A stretch of DNA of 45,788 nucleotides, from positions 1 to 45,788 of the forward strand of contig JBOGOC010000007.1 in the NCBI GenBank assembly GCA_050747525.1, written 5' to 3'. Origin of the DNA: JBOGOC01 sp050747525. GTDB lineage: Bacteria > Acidobacteriota > Polarisedimenticolia > JACPZX01 > DASXTC01. Made by a program: the position numbers and the translations under genes. Positions within the stretch are counted from its first letter, which is position 1; each line of letters opens with the position of its first letter. The notes below the pieces were generated by a model. That model searched no databases and was not told where the DNA came from. It saw only the letters and a list, made by a program, of their open reading frames with translations. This document shows positions 36,097 through 45,500 of this stretch, piece by piece.

Positions 36097-36882
36097 TCAG
36101 GGGCAGGCGAGCGGCGAAGCCTCCAGCAGGGCGTCCGCCGAGCCCACCTGCGCCGGCTCCCCCGCATCGTAGCTGCCGGCGATGCCGTCCTCGCGATCGC
36201 GCAGCAGGAACCAGTAGCCCTCGCCGGGGGGCGGGTCGGGAGAGAAGGCCACCCAGTCTCCGCCGACGTTCTCGGCCACGCACTCCTGCACGGCGGCCGC
36301 GAAGTCGCCGGACGTGGCGCGCAGGGTCAGCAGGGAGCCCCGCACGATGTCGTGGCCGTCGGCGGCGGGAAGCGCCTCCCATGTCAAGCCGGCTCCGTTC
36401 ACGTCCATGTTCCTCACGGGGCGCGCATGAACCGCGAAGACGGTGTCGTGGCAGAACTCGCCATGCAGGGAGATGCGCGCGTCGATGCGCGGGAAGGCGC
36501 TGGGGGGCTGGACGAGCCCGCTGTCGTAGTGCTCCACGGGCGTGTCTCCCACCGCCAGGTCCAGCGACAGCTGGTGCTGCAGCGCGAACTCTCCGCCCAC
36601 CCGGTAGGTGCCCGACCCGGTCACGTGGAGCGGGCCGCGCTGGGGGACCACCCAGTGCACGTCCTCCACCCGGTAGTGATCGAACAGACCGTCGAAATGA
36701 TCGAACGCCAGCCGGAAGCGGCCTTGCAGCGGCGCGCGAATCAGGACCGGGCACTCGCAGGGAGCGAAGCAGCCCGACTCGTACCTGCTGTCCTTGCGCA
36801 GGGTGTAGGGATCGGGCCCCGCGGCCATGGCGGGTGTAACAAGTGCGAGGATGAGCGGGATCATGAAGGCCGGTTGTCTCAT
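36097..36882 (-). CDS. Exported Cys-rich protein, paralogue B
   Basis: A 261-residue protein. ATG at 36882 has GCGGAGG upstream and gives a signal peptide ending AMAAG. It is similar along the full length to paralogue A at 33430-34218: YESGCFAPCECPV, FDGLFDHYRVEDVHW, VTGSGTYRVGGEFALQHQLS, FPRIDARISLHGEFCHDTVF, and the shared C-terminal WEALPAADGHDIVRGS, GEGYWFLLRDREDG and final PLACP. Cys spacing is conserved, supporting disulfide bonding outside the cytoplasm. It probably arose with A by duplication around the radical SAM gene. Confidence 0.78.
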   Translation of the reverse strand: MRQPAFMIPLILALVTPAMAAGPDPYTLRKDSRYESGCFAPCECPVLIRAPLQGRFRLAFDHFDGLFDHYRVEDVHWVVPQRGPLHVTGSGTYRVGGEFALQHQLSLDLAVGDTPVEHYDSGLVQPPSAFPRIDARISLHGEFCHDTVFAVHARPVRNMDVNGAGLTWEALPAADGHDIVRGSLLTLRATSGDFAAAVQECVAENVGGDWVAFSPDPPPGEGYWFLLRDREDGIAGSYDAGEPAQVGSADALLEASPLACP

Positions 36883-36938
36883 GGCTGTCCTCCGCATATG
36901 CGCTGTCCGGCCATCATACTCCGGTCCCGGCCGCGCGA

Positions 36939-39443
36939 TCACTCCTTGGTTGGCTTGAGCGGCCTCGCCGGCACCGCCGGCATCGGCGGCAGATCCCGGG
37001 GATCCTTGGCGATGCGCCCCAGCAGGTCCTTCACCGCATAGTCGATCTGCTCGTCGACGCCGTCCAGGAAGCCGTCGGGGCTCAGATCGAGCACCACGTC
37101 GGGGTCCACGCCGTGCCCTTCGATCTGCCAGCCGCGCCCGCGGGGATCCCATCCGCCGAACTCGGGTTGCGTGGTGATCCCGCCGTCCCGGAACGGCTTG
37201 TCCCCGCGGATGCCGACCCACCCACCCCAGGTCCTCGTCCCGATGACCGGCCCCATGTCGAAGTCCTTGACGGCCTGAGCGAGGGTCTCGCAGTCGGAGC
37301 CGCCCTGCCGGTTGATCAGCACCGAGAGGTGGCCATGGAAGACACGATCGGGCGTGGTGTAGAGGTAGCTGCCGTAACGAAGCCCCCCTACCGAGAAGAC
37401 CTTGCGGTCCAGATGCGCGACGATCATGGGGGCCACGAATCCCCCGTGGTTCCACCGATCGTCGATGACCAGGCCGCTCCTGTTCCACTGAGGCGGATAG
37501 TCGCGGGCGAACTGCTGCAGGCCGAATCCCCCCATATCGTACAGGTGGATGTAGCCGATCTTCCCGCCGCTGGCCTTGTCCACGGCCGCACGCGTCTCGC
37601 GGATCCAGGTCGCGTAGCGGATGCGCGTGTCCTGTCCGACGGTCTTGACGACGATGCGGCGGGCTCCTTCCGGCCGGGGCTCGTCGTTCAGCGACAGCTC
37701 GACCTCCTGCCCGGCTCGTCCGGCGAGACGGCGCAGGTAGTCCTCTCCCTTGGTCAGGGGACGCCCGTCGATGGCCACCAGCCACGTGCCGGGACTGACC
37801 TTGAGGTCCGGACGCGCCAGGGGCGAGGAGGTGCCCGGATCGGGATAGTCGCCGGCGTGGACCTTGTCGATGCGCCAGAAGCCGCTTCCCGGGTCATAGG
37901 TGAGATCGGCGGCCAGAAGCCCCGTCCCGACCGGCTTGCCTCTGCGCAGATCCCCGGGAACGTGATAGGCGTGCCCCACGTTCAGCTCGCCGAACATCTC
38001 ACCCAGCAGGTCTTCCAGGTCGTCGCGGCTCGCCAGGCGGTCGGACAGGGGCCCGTACTGCTTCCACACGGCGTCCCAGTCCACGCCGTGCATCTTCACG
38101 TCGTAGAAGAAGTCGCGCTGCAGGCGCCATGCTTCGCGCAGCATCTGCTTCCATTCCTGGCGCGGGTTGATGCGCATGGTCCAGCCGCCCAGGTCGACGC
38201 GGCTCTCGTCGCGCTCCTCGTCCTTCGGCCCGCTCATGGCGCCCGCCTCCACCCGGTAGAAGGCATCGCGGGTGCGGTAGACCAGGACCTTCCCGTCGCC
38301 AGAGACGTCGTAGCCGCGCACCCCTTTGGCGAGGGTGCCCAGCTTCTCCTTGGCCAGGTCGTAGGTGACGAGCGTCCCCGTGTCCTGGTCCTCGTCGTCG
38401 CCGTCGGGCGGAGACCAGGGCTGCATGCCCCTGACCTCCAGCGTGAGCCAGTGCAGCTTCCCGTCCACCGCCTTCAGGCCCGCGCAGCTCGCCGGAGCCA
38501 CCGGCACCTGCGCCACGCGCTGCATCAGGCCATCGGGGTCGAGCTTCACCAGCGTGAGCGTCTTCTTCTTATCTGCGTCCTTCGCCTTCTCCTTCGCCTT
38601 CTCCTCGTCCTTCCCGTCTTCTTCCTCGGGATCGGTGTCGCCCCGCGGAGCGAAGGGGAGCTTGCCGTCCGACTGCAGGGCGACCACCATCGGCACCGCC
38701 GAGTTCTGGACGGTGAAGCGGTTCTCGAAGCGATCGAGGTGCGGGTTGATCCAGCGGTCCGACAGGAAGAAGAGGTACGTCCCCTGAGGATCCCAGGTCG
38801 CCGAGTACGCATTGAACTGCGGGTCGCTGACCGGGAAGATCTTCTTCGACTGGCTGTCCCAGATGCGGACCTGGCTGAACCCGTTGGACGTAGACAGGTC
38901 GTAGGCCAGGTAGCGGCCGTCGGGAGACCACTGGTAGGCGATGATCTCGAACTCTCCCGCGTCGACCTCGCTCGCGCTCCCCGAGGCGGCGTCGGCCACC
39001 ATCAGCCGGAACCGGTGGTCGCCCCAGGCCAGGCGCTTCCCGTCCGGCGACCAGACCGGCGCGGCGTGCCATCCCGGCTCCTGTGTGCCGAGCTGACGCA
39101 TGGGAGCCGCGTTGTCGGCCGCGTACAGCACCAGCTGCTCCTCGCCGTCCAGCTCGGTCCACGCCGCGATCGAGGTGCCGTCCGGCGAGAAGGCGGGGCC
39201 GCGGGTGCGCGCCAGGCTGTTCTCCGTGATGCGGCGGATGAGCCCCTTCTTTCGCGTGCGGGTGACGAACAGGTCGCCGCGGGTCTCCATGACGATCCGC
39301 CCTCCGTCGGGCGACAGGCCCCAGCCGCGCAGGTTGGCCATGGGATCCACGAATCGCTCGCGCACCTGCAGCCGATCGCTCGGCAGGGTGATGGGGATCT
39401 GTCCGTTGCGCCCGGTGGTGGTGTCCAGCAGCCACAGATCCAT
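36939..39443 (-). CDS. Tricorn-type protease, C-terminal part (after frameshift)
   Basis: 834 residues from the first Met (39443), continuing the gene at 39451-40251 after a frameshift near 39444-39453. The remainder of a beta-propeller comes first (GWGLSPDGGRIVMETRGDLF, APVWSPDGKRLAWGDHRFRL, YLAYDLSTSNG). A helical domain, a PDZ-like segment (SPLARPDLKVSPGTWLVAIDG) and the S41-type core follow. In the core, GHAYHVPGD carries the conserved His, LINRQGGSDCETL carries the catalytic Ser, and GWVGIRGDKPFRDGG follows. Tricorn-family proteases degrade peptides. The combined length with the upstream part is about 1100 residues, close to archaeal tricorn. Confidence 0.8.
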   Translation of the reverse strand: MDLWLLDTTTGRNGQIPITLPSDRLQVRERFVDPMANLRGWGLSPDGGRIVMETRGDLFVTRTRKKGLIRRITENSLARTRGPAFSPDGTSIAAWTELDGEEQLVLYAADNAAPMRQLGTQEPGWHAAPVWSPDGKRLAWGDHRFRLMVADAASGSASEVDAGEFEIIAYQWSPDGRYLAYDLSTSNGFSQVRIWDSQSKKIFPVSDPQFNAYSATWDPQGTYLFFLSDRWINPHLDRFENRFTVQNSAVPMVVALQSDGKLPFAPRGDTDPEEEDGKDEEKAKEKAKDADKKKTLTLVKLDPDGLMQRVAQVPVAPASCAGLKAVDGKLHWLTLEVRGMQPWSPPDGDDEDQDTGTLVTYDLAKEKLGTLAKGVRGYDVSGDGKVLVYRTRDAFYRVEAGAMSGPKDEERDESRVDLGGWTMRINPRQEWKQMLREAWRLQRDFFYDVKMHGVDWDAVWKQYGPLSDRLASRDDLEDLLGEMFGELNVGHAYHVPGDLRRGKPVGTGLLAADLTYDPGSGFWRIDKVHAGDYPDPGTSSPLARPDLKVSPGTWLVAIDGRPLTKGEDYLRRLAGRAGQEVELSLNDEPRPEGARRIVVKTVGQDTRIRYATWIRETRAAVDKASGGKIGYIHLYDMGGFGLQQFARDYPPQWNRSGLVIDDRWNHGGFVAPMIVAHLDRKVFSVGGLRYGSYLYTTPDRVFHGHLSVLINRQGGSDCETLAQAVKDFDMGPVIGTRTWGGWVGIRGDKPFRDGGITTQPEFGGWDPRGRGWQIEGHGVDPDVVLDLSPDGFLDGVDEQIDYAVKDLLGRIAKDPRDLPPMPAVPARPLKPTKE

Positions 39444-39450
39444 CTTGTGC

Positions 39451-40251
39451 TTAGACGATCCGCGTGCCGCTCATGGAGGGCCACCGAACGTCGTAGTCGT
39501 CGAAGGTGGTGAGCCGCCGCACCGCCGTTCCGTCGGGCTCCATGGAGGCCAGGTTGGGCCGTCCCCATCGATCGGTGACGAAGTGGATGCGTCCGTCCGC
39601 GCCCCACATGGGGAAGGCGTCCTTCCCCTCCCAGGAGGTGGCATCCTTGAAGGAGAGGGGGTCGAGGGTGCCGACCAGGATCTCTTCAGCCTCGCCTCCC
39701 TTGTAGCGCTTCCAGTTGTGGAACTCGAGGCCGATCTTCTGATAGGCGACGCGCCGCCCGCGCGGCTCGAAGGAGAGCCAGGCCGCCGGCTCCAGCGGGA
39801 TCAGGGTGGAGATGCCCCCTTCGGGGGACACCGTGTAGACGCGGTAGTCTCCGTGCGGATGATCCCGGCGGCTGCGATACAGGATCTTCCCGTTGGACCA
39901 CCCGATGACCTGATCGGACATCGGATGCCAGGTCAGGCGCGCCGGCTCGCCTCCTTCCACCGGCATGACGTAGACGTCGTCGTTCCCGTCGTACTGCGCC
40001 GTGAAGGCCACCAGCCGCCCGTCGGGCGAGAGCTGGGGGAACTTCTCTTCACCCTCGAACGCCGTGAGCCTCTGCGCCACGCCTCCGGAAGCGGACACCT
40101 TCCAGAGATCCCCTTCGGAGGCGAAGACGACCGTGTCACCGGCGATGGTCGGATAGCGGTAGAAACCGTCCGCGGTGTCTGCCGTGCGCACGGGAGTTGA
40201 GACGAACAGAAGGCCCACGATGGTGGAGGCGCACAACAACCTGGCGCGCAT
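39451..40251 (-). CDS. Tricorn-type protease, N-terminal part (before frameshift)
   Basis: 266 residues from ATG 40251, which has GGAGGAAT upstream and a signal peptide (ending VRTADT). The open frame extends earlier to 40314. It holds the first PD40 blades: YPTIAGDTVVFASEGDLWKV, PQLSPDGRLVAFTAQYDGND, DVYVMPVEGGEPARLTWH. It stops at TAA after TRIV. A one-base shift at that point continues KHKMDLWLLDTTTGRN with no loss of family pattern. This is one gene with one frameshift, by mutation, sequencing error or (less likely) recoding. It follows the GT-C-like gene by 55 bases. Confidence 0.75.
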   Translation of the reverse strand: MRARLLCASTIVGLLFVSTPVRTADTADGFYRYPTIAGDTVVFASEGDLWKVSASGGVAQRLTAFEGEEKFPQLSPDGRLVAFTAQYDGNDDVYVMPVEGGEPARLTWHPMSDQVIGWSNGKILYRSRRDHPHGDYRVYTVSPEGGISTLIPLEPAAWLSFEPRGRRVAYQKIGLEFHNWKRYKGGEAEEILVGTLDPLSFKDATSWEGKDAFPMWGADGRIHFVTDRWGRPNLASMEPDGTAVRRLTTFDDYDVRWPSMSGTRIV

Positions 40252-40306
40252 GACGGGATTCCTCCGGAATGAGTTGATGGAAGGGCCCATCCTAGCACCA
40301 CGGCGC

Positions 40307-41764
40307 TCAGTCACCTCGCCGCAGCGCGTAGATGCGTCCTGTCGGATGCCACCGCATCCCCACCTGGCCGACCGGAAACGGGTCGGGGACCAGCGAGAGC
40401 ACGGGGATCCCCTCGCGCATCAGACGCTCGAGCGTCTGGCTGGTGAGCAGGGAGAACGACCCGAGGTTCAAGGGGGAGCCCGGCAGTCCCTCGAAGAGCA
40501 GGTACCGTCCTTCCTGGAGGATGACGGGCCGCCGGCCCGCATACGCCGGCACCAGGTTCACGTTGTCCACGCCGGGCGGCTGGACCACCACCGCGTTCGG
40601 CGGCGCCTCGGAGCGAAGGGCTCGCAGTGTGGCCACCGGCTCGGACTCGAGAAAGGACGCGCGCGAAAGGACCGGTCCGGAGGCCTGCACGCTGTGCAGG
40701 ACGGCAGGGATGAGCGCCATCAGGACCGCCGCCAGCGTGACGCCGCGCAGTATGCGCGGCCGCCACGACTCGAGAGACGCCACGCCGCACCCCAGCATGG
40801 CGGCGAAGGCGGGCCCGGCGAAGACGACGTGCACGCCGGGGTCGACGTTCCACCCGATCACCGTCTCGTAGACGAGATAGGGCGACGCGTAGACGAGCCA
40901 GAACGCGGCCACCCGCGCGCCGCGCAGCCAGGCCAGCGCCGTGCAGGCGGCCAGCACGAGAGTCGGGGCTCCGGGACGCATCGTCTCGGCGGCCGCTCCC
41001 TGCAGCGTCCTGCCCAGTGAGGCCAGAAGGCCGAACCCTTCGGGCGCGGAAGGGATCGGCGCGATGCCGACCAGGTAGGCTGTCAGCCCCGGCCCTCCCC
41101 GATCGGGCCCGGGCAGCACCGCCGCCACCCAGATCACCGCCGCCATCGGAACGACCATCCCCGCCAGCCCGGCGGTGGCCAGGCGCCGCCATCGCATGGA
41201 CGGATTTGCCTGGGTGGCCACCGCCACGATGAAGGCGGGAAGGAGGAAGAACATCCCCGTGTGGGTCGCCAGCGCCGCCCCGAACAGGGCCCCCGCCACC
41301 GCGGCCGGGATCGTCCCTGCGCTCCATGCGGCCAGCATCGACGCCAGGCCGAGCGCACCGGCCAGCGCGTACACTTCCTGGATGCCGGAGAACCACACGG
41401 CGCAGGGGAACACGGCATAGGCCGCGCCTGCCAGGCCGCCGGCCAGGGAGCTTCCCGTCTGCTTCCGCACCAGCAGCGCCGACACTCCGATGGCGGCGAT
41501 CCCGGAGAGCAGACTCACGGCCGACAGCCCGACGTCCGTCGGCAGGACCAGGGAGACCAGCCGCCCCAGCCACAGGTAGAGGATGTAGGGAGAATGGGGA
41601 AGGTACCCGCCGTCGACGGCCCACACGTACTCGCATGAGTCCCAGCCGTCGGCGTAGGCGTGGAAGCACAACGCCCGAAGCGCCAGCCCTCCTGTGACCG
41701 CGGCCAGGACGGCCCACGCGAAGTCACGTGGCCAACCCGGCGGACCCGGCACATCCCGTCTCAT
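40307..41764 (-). CDS. Multi-pass membrane protein, GT-C/DUF2723-type glycosyltransferase-like
   Basis: A 485-residue protein with about ten hydrophobic helices. An early periplasmic loop reads YADGWDSCEYVWAVDGGYLPHSPYILY, where the acidic pair is reminiscent of the catalytic Asp/Glu loop of lipid-linked-sugar GT-C enzymes. The C-terminal 130 residues are soluble (VVVQPPGVDNVNLVPAYAGRR). I suggest protein or lipid glycosylation at the outer face of the inner membrane. The substrate cannot be told. The ribosome site (GGGGG) is part of a GC-rich hairpin. It is probably co-transcribed with the tricorn gene. Confidence 0.68.
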   Translation of the reverse strand: MRRDVPGPPGWPRDFAWAVLAAVTGGLALRALCFHAYADGWDSCEYVWAVDGGYLPHSPYILYLWLGRLVSLVLPTDVGLSAVSLLSGIAAIGVSALLVRKQTGSSLAGGLAGAAYAVFPCAVWFSGIQEVYALAGALGLASMLAAWSAGTIPAAVAGALFGAALATHTGMFFLLPAFIVAVATQANPSMRWRRLATAGLAGMVVPMAAVIWVAAVLPGPDRGGPGLTAYLVGIAPIPSAPEGFGLLASLGRTLQGAAAETMRPGAPTLVLAACTALAWLRGARVAAFWLVYASPYLVYETVIGWNVDPGVHVVFAGPAFAAMLGCGVASLESWRPRILRGVTLAAVLMALIPAVLHSVQASGPVLSRASFLESEPVATLRALRSEAPPNAVVVQPPGVDNVNLVPAYAGRRPVILQEGRYLLFEGLPGSPLNLGSFSLLTSQTLERLMREGIPVLSLVPDPFPVGQVGMRWHPTGRIYALRRGD

Positions 41765-41767
41765 CGA

Positions 41768-41786
41768 GCGCCCCCCTGAGGGGCGC
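41768..41786 (-). promoter_or_regulatory. Hairpin covering the GT-C-like gene's ribosome site
   Basis: On the minus strand GCGCCCC-TCAGG-GGGGCGC forms a 7-bp GC stem whose 3' arm holds the G-rich ribosome site, six bases before the ATG at 41764. This could dampen or condition translation. It may also be incidental in such GC-rich DNA. Confidence 0.3.
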
Positions 41787-41914
41787 CATCATGGCACACA
41801 CGCGCTGAATTTCCTTGACCAGGCCGGGCTTTTCGTAGTACCAGTGGCATCCCCTCAATGTGTCCCCGGACGTGCCCGGGGCAGACTTCCTCCTCTATCC
41901 AAATGAGGTTCCGT

Positions 41915-42556
41915 ATGACTGCTGCTCGAAGCCGCCGGCGCACGCCGGCCTGGATCGTCGCCGCCTTCGCGTCGGCCGCATGCATCAGCGCGGCCACCGA
42001 AACGCACGCGACGACCCTGCGCAAGATGGATCTACCCGAGCTGGTCAGCTCGGCCGATCGCGTCGTGCACGCGCGTGTCACCGGCAGCACCGTCGCGTGG
42101 AACGAGGAACACACCCTGATCTACACCGACACCACGCTGGAGGTGCTCGCGGAGGCCAAGGGAACCGGGCCCGCGAGCATGATCGTGCGGACGCTGGGCG
42201 GGCGTATCGATCCTTTCGAGCTGCGCGAGGAAGGGACCCCCATCTTCATGCAGGGAGAGGAAGTCGTCCTGTTCACTCTGGAAGGGCCGGAGGAGCGCGC
42301 CCTCCTGGTGGGATTCTGCCAGGGGGTGATGCGGGTGCAGCCCGAGCCTCAGACCGGAGACCTGTACGCGCTCAGCGAAGTGCCGCTGGGAGTGGAATTC
42401 GTCATGGGCCCGCAGCTCACGGAGGTGCGGCCGTCACCTCTGCGCGCCAGGCTGGACACCCTGATGGACGAAGTGCGACGCATGACCGCGGGAGGCCCCG
42501 CCGGCCCGGTCCTGTCCACGACGCCCGCGACCGATCCGGAAGGGGGGACGCCATGA
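41915..42556 (+). CDS. Exported hypothetical protein coupled to the matrixin gene
   Basis: A 213-residue protein. ATG at 41915 has TGAGGT upstream. ATG 41903 is four codons earlier and the frame is open to 41858. A basic N terminus and hydrophobic stretch form a signal peptide (ending THAT). The mature domain (LRKMDLPELVSSADRVVHAR, TLIYTDTTLEVLAEAKG, IVRTLGGRIDPFELREEGTP, GEEVVLFTLEGPEERALLVG) looks like a small beta-barrel. I do not recognise the family. Its stop overlaps the matrixin start by ATGA, so the two are made together and may form a protease/partner or protease/inhibitor pair. Confidence 0.7.
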   Translation: MTAARSRRRTPAWIVAAFASAACISAATETHATTLRKMDLPELVSSADRVVHARVTGSTVAWNEEHTLIYTDTTLEVLAEAKGTGPASMIVRTLGGRIDPFELREEGTPIFMQGEEVVLFTLEGPEERALLVGFCQGVMRVQPEPQTGDLYALSEVPLGVEFVMGPQLTEVRPSPLRARLDTLMDEVRRMTAGGPAGPVLSTTPATDPEGGTP

Positions 42557-45500
42557 TGCGCCCGACCGCACGGACCCGGGGACGGATGGCCATCGCCCTG
42601 GTCGGGATCGCCCTGCTGATCGCCAGCGCGGGCGGCCTGCGGGCTTCGGGGAACCTCGAGGTCATCACCAAGAGCGGCACCGCGATCGGCATGCGCGTCT
42701 GGCCCGACGCGGCCCTGCCGATAGAGTGGCGGTTCCACGACCCCACGACCTTCCCCACGTGCAGCTACGTCAGTGCCAATGCGCCGGCCGGCACACTGCA
42801 GGGAGCGCACCAGAGCGCCTTCAACGAATGGCAGAACCTTCCTGATTCGAGGGTCTCCTTCACCTACGGCGGGACCACGGGGATCCGCAACGTGGCCCTT
42901 GATGGCATCAACCTCGTGACGATGTGCGACGCGGGGGTCCTGGCGTCCAACCTCGGGTTCGTCGCCAGCACGCCCTCGTTCGCCCTGACCGTCCCCGTGA
43001 CCGTCGTCGCGGGAGGCGGGTGCCCGCCGGGAAAGGGGATCCTCCCGGGGACGTCGTTCTGCTTCCCCGAGGGGACCCATCCGGCCGGCACCATGGTGGA
43101 CGCCGACATCCGCTACAACACCTTCAGCACGAGAGAGCAGGCCTTCTCCACCAATGGGACCACCCAGGGCTCGCTCGACATCTGGGCGGTGGCGCTGCAC
43201 GAGCAGGGGCACTTCTTCGGGCTGTCCCATGATCCGCTGTCCAACGCGGTCATGTTCCCATTCACGGATGACATCCCCTTCAGCGAGGCGGTGAGCAAGC
43301 GGCTGGTGGCGCCGAGCGACGCCACCACGGCCGGCCGCTATTATCCCGAGCCTTCGTACGGGGCCGGGTCCGGCTCCATCACCGGACGCATCACGCTGAA
43401 CGGGATCGCGGCCGACGGCGTTCACGTGGTGGCGGTCAATCCGGCCACCATGCTGGGGGCGGCAGGCCGGTTCTCTCTGTCGCGCTTCGGCGACCCGGAC
43501 GCGCTGGGCCCCGAGGGCCCGGATTTCGCCTCGTCCGGAGCCGGGTTCTACCGGATCGACGGGCTCCCTCCCGGCGAGTACTACGTGTACGCGGAGTACT
43601 TCGACAACAGCGAGTTCCTCTCGACCCGGCTGCAGAACCGGTACAACTCGACGATCGGCAACTCCAACACGAGCAACGGGAATCCCGGGAGCGGCGGCCA
43701 GTCCGGCGGCTGGCTCGGCTTCCTTCCCCAGCTCGCCGAGTTCTGGAACGCCGGTGAGTCGGGGAACGGCGGCGACGGGGTGAACCCCGGGACCGCGGCC
43801 GACAACTCGGACGTGGGAACTCTGGTCTCCGTGCAGGCGGGGGCGGTCACCGCGGGCATCGACATCGCCATCAATATCGAGCCGCCCAACGGTCAGACCC
43901 CGGCCCAGCGCCAGAACCCCACCAGCCGTGCGGTCCTTCCCAACGACGCGCTCCAGGGGTCCGACGTCATCATCGGATTCCTGCTCAACGGCGGGACGGA
44001 CGACTTCTACGCCATCCGCTACCCGGCATCCTTGCTCCCCGCGCCGCCGTACAACGTGGCCGAGGGGCTGTGGGCGCGGTCGGGCAGGAACACCAGCCCC
44101 ATGGTCACCCGGATCACCTACGGCAATCCCGCGAACCCCAACGTCCCGGCGCTGGACGATCCGGTGCTCATGCCGGCCGGCCGCGTGGTGACGGGAGGGC
44201 CCGGAGGCCTCACTTCCGGCGGAGACTTCATCGATGTGCGCGATCAGTGGAACGTCACCATCAACGACTCGCGGGATCTCTGGATCATCGTCAACCAGCC
44301 CGCGGCCCCGGCCGGGACCACGCTGCTGACGCAGGGGTTCTTCGCCATCGCGGCGCGCACGGCTACGAGCCAGGCGAGAGTCAACCGCACCCTCCTCACG
44401 CAGAATGGCGGCACCACCTACACCAATCTGACGGCCGACGTGGTGTACGACCTGATCACCGAGGCCGACGCGCCGGTCATGATCACCGGGGCGTCTCCGG
44501 TCTCGCGCGAAGAGGGTGAACGGGCCGACGTCTCGATCCTGGGAGAAGGGTTCCAGGACGGGGCCACGGTGTCGTTCGGAAACGGCATCACGGTGAACTC
44601 GGTGAACTTCGTCAGCCCCCAGGAGCTGACGGCCAACGTCAAGATCGCCGACACCGGCGCCTCGCAGCCTCGTGCCGTCAGCGTGACGGTCACGAACCTG
44701 GGGGCGGTGTTCCCCAACGTCTCGCGGGTGTTCAACGTGCTGCCTTCCACCAACCGGGCGCCGGTGGCCGTTGCCGACGCCACGGACGTCATCGAGTGCA
44801 CGTCGCCCGACGGCGCGGCAGTCACGCTGGACGGGTCGGGCTCCACGGACGAGGACTCCACGGCAGACACTCACGACGATATCGTGAAGTTCGAGTGGTT
44901 CGAGGACTACGGCACCGCATCGGAGACCCTGCTTGGCACGGGGGAGACGATCGAGGTGACCCTGCCTCTCGGAACGCACGACATCACGCTGGTCGTCACC
45001 GACACGCACGATGCGACCGGCACGGACGCCGTGCAGGTCCAGGTGGTCGACACCACGCCGCCCACCATGATCGCGAGCCTGCTGCCGGAGCTGCTGTGGC
45101 CGCCCAACCACTCCCTGATGGAGGTGACGGCACAGGTCGGCGCCTTCGACCTGTGCAGCGAAGCCACCGTCAGTCTGGTGTCGGTGACCAGCAGCGAGGC
45201 CGATGACGCTCAGGGCGGAGGAGACGGCCACACCACCGGTGACGTTGAGAACGTGGGGACCGCCGGCATCGCCTTCCTCCTGCGGGCCGAGAGGCTCGGG
45301 CAGGGGGAGGGCCGCACATACACGGCCGTGTACCTGGGCTCCGATGCGTCGGGCAACACGGCGACGGTTTCGGCCACGTCGGTCGTGCCTCACTCGCAGG
45401 GTGGCTCCACCGATCCGCTGGTGCTGAGCGTGAGGGAGACCGGGTCGGGGACGGTGGTCGACTGGCTGGAAGTCCCAGGGGCGCACCACTACAACGTCAT

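Noticed and set aside
38545..38660. Low-complexity Glu/Asp/Lys run in the tricorn gene as a repeat element
   Set aside because: It encodes a charged linker (EEEDGKDEEKAKEKAKDADK) between domains in frame; not a separate DNA repeat.
37113..39512. 799-codon plus-strand open frame across the tricorn gene
   Set aside because: Antisense shadow. The minus-strand frames carry the propeller and S41 motifs.
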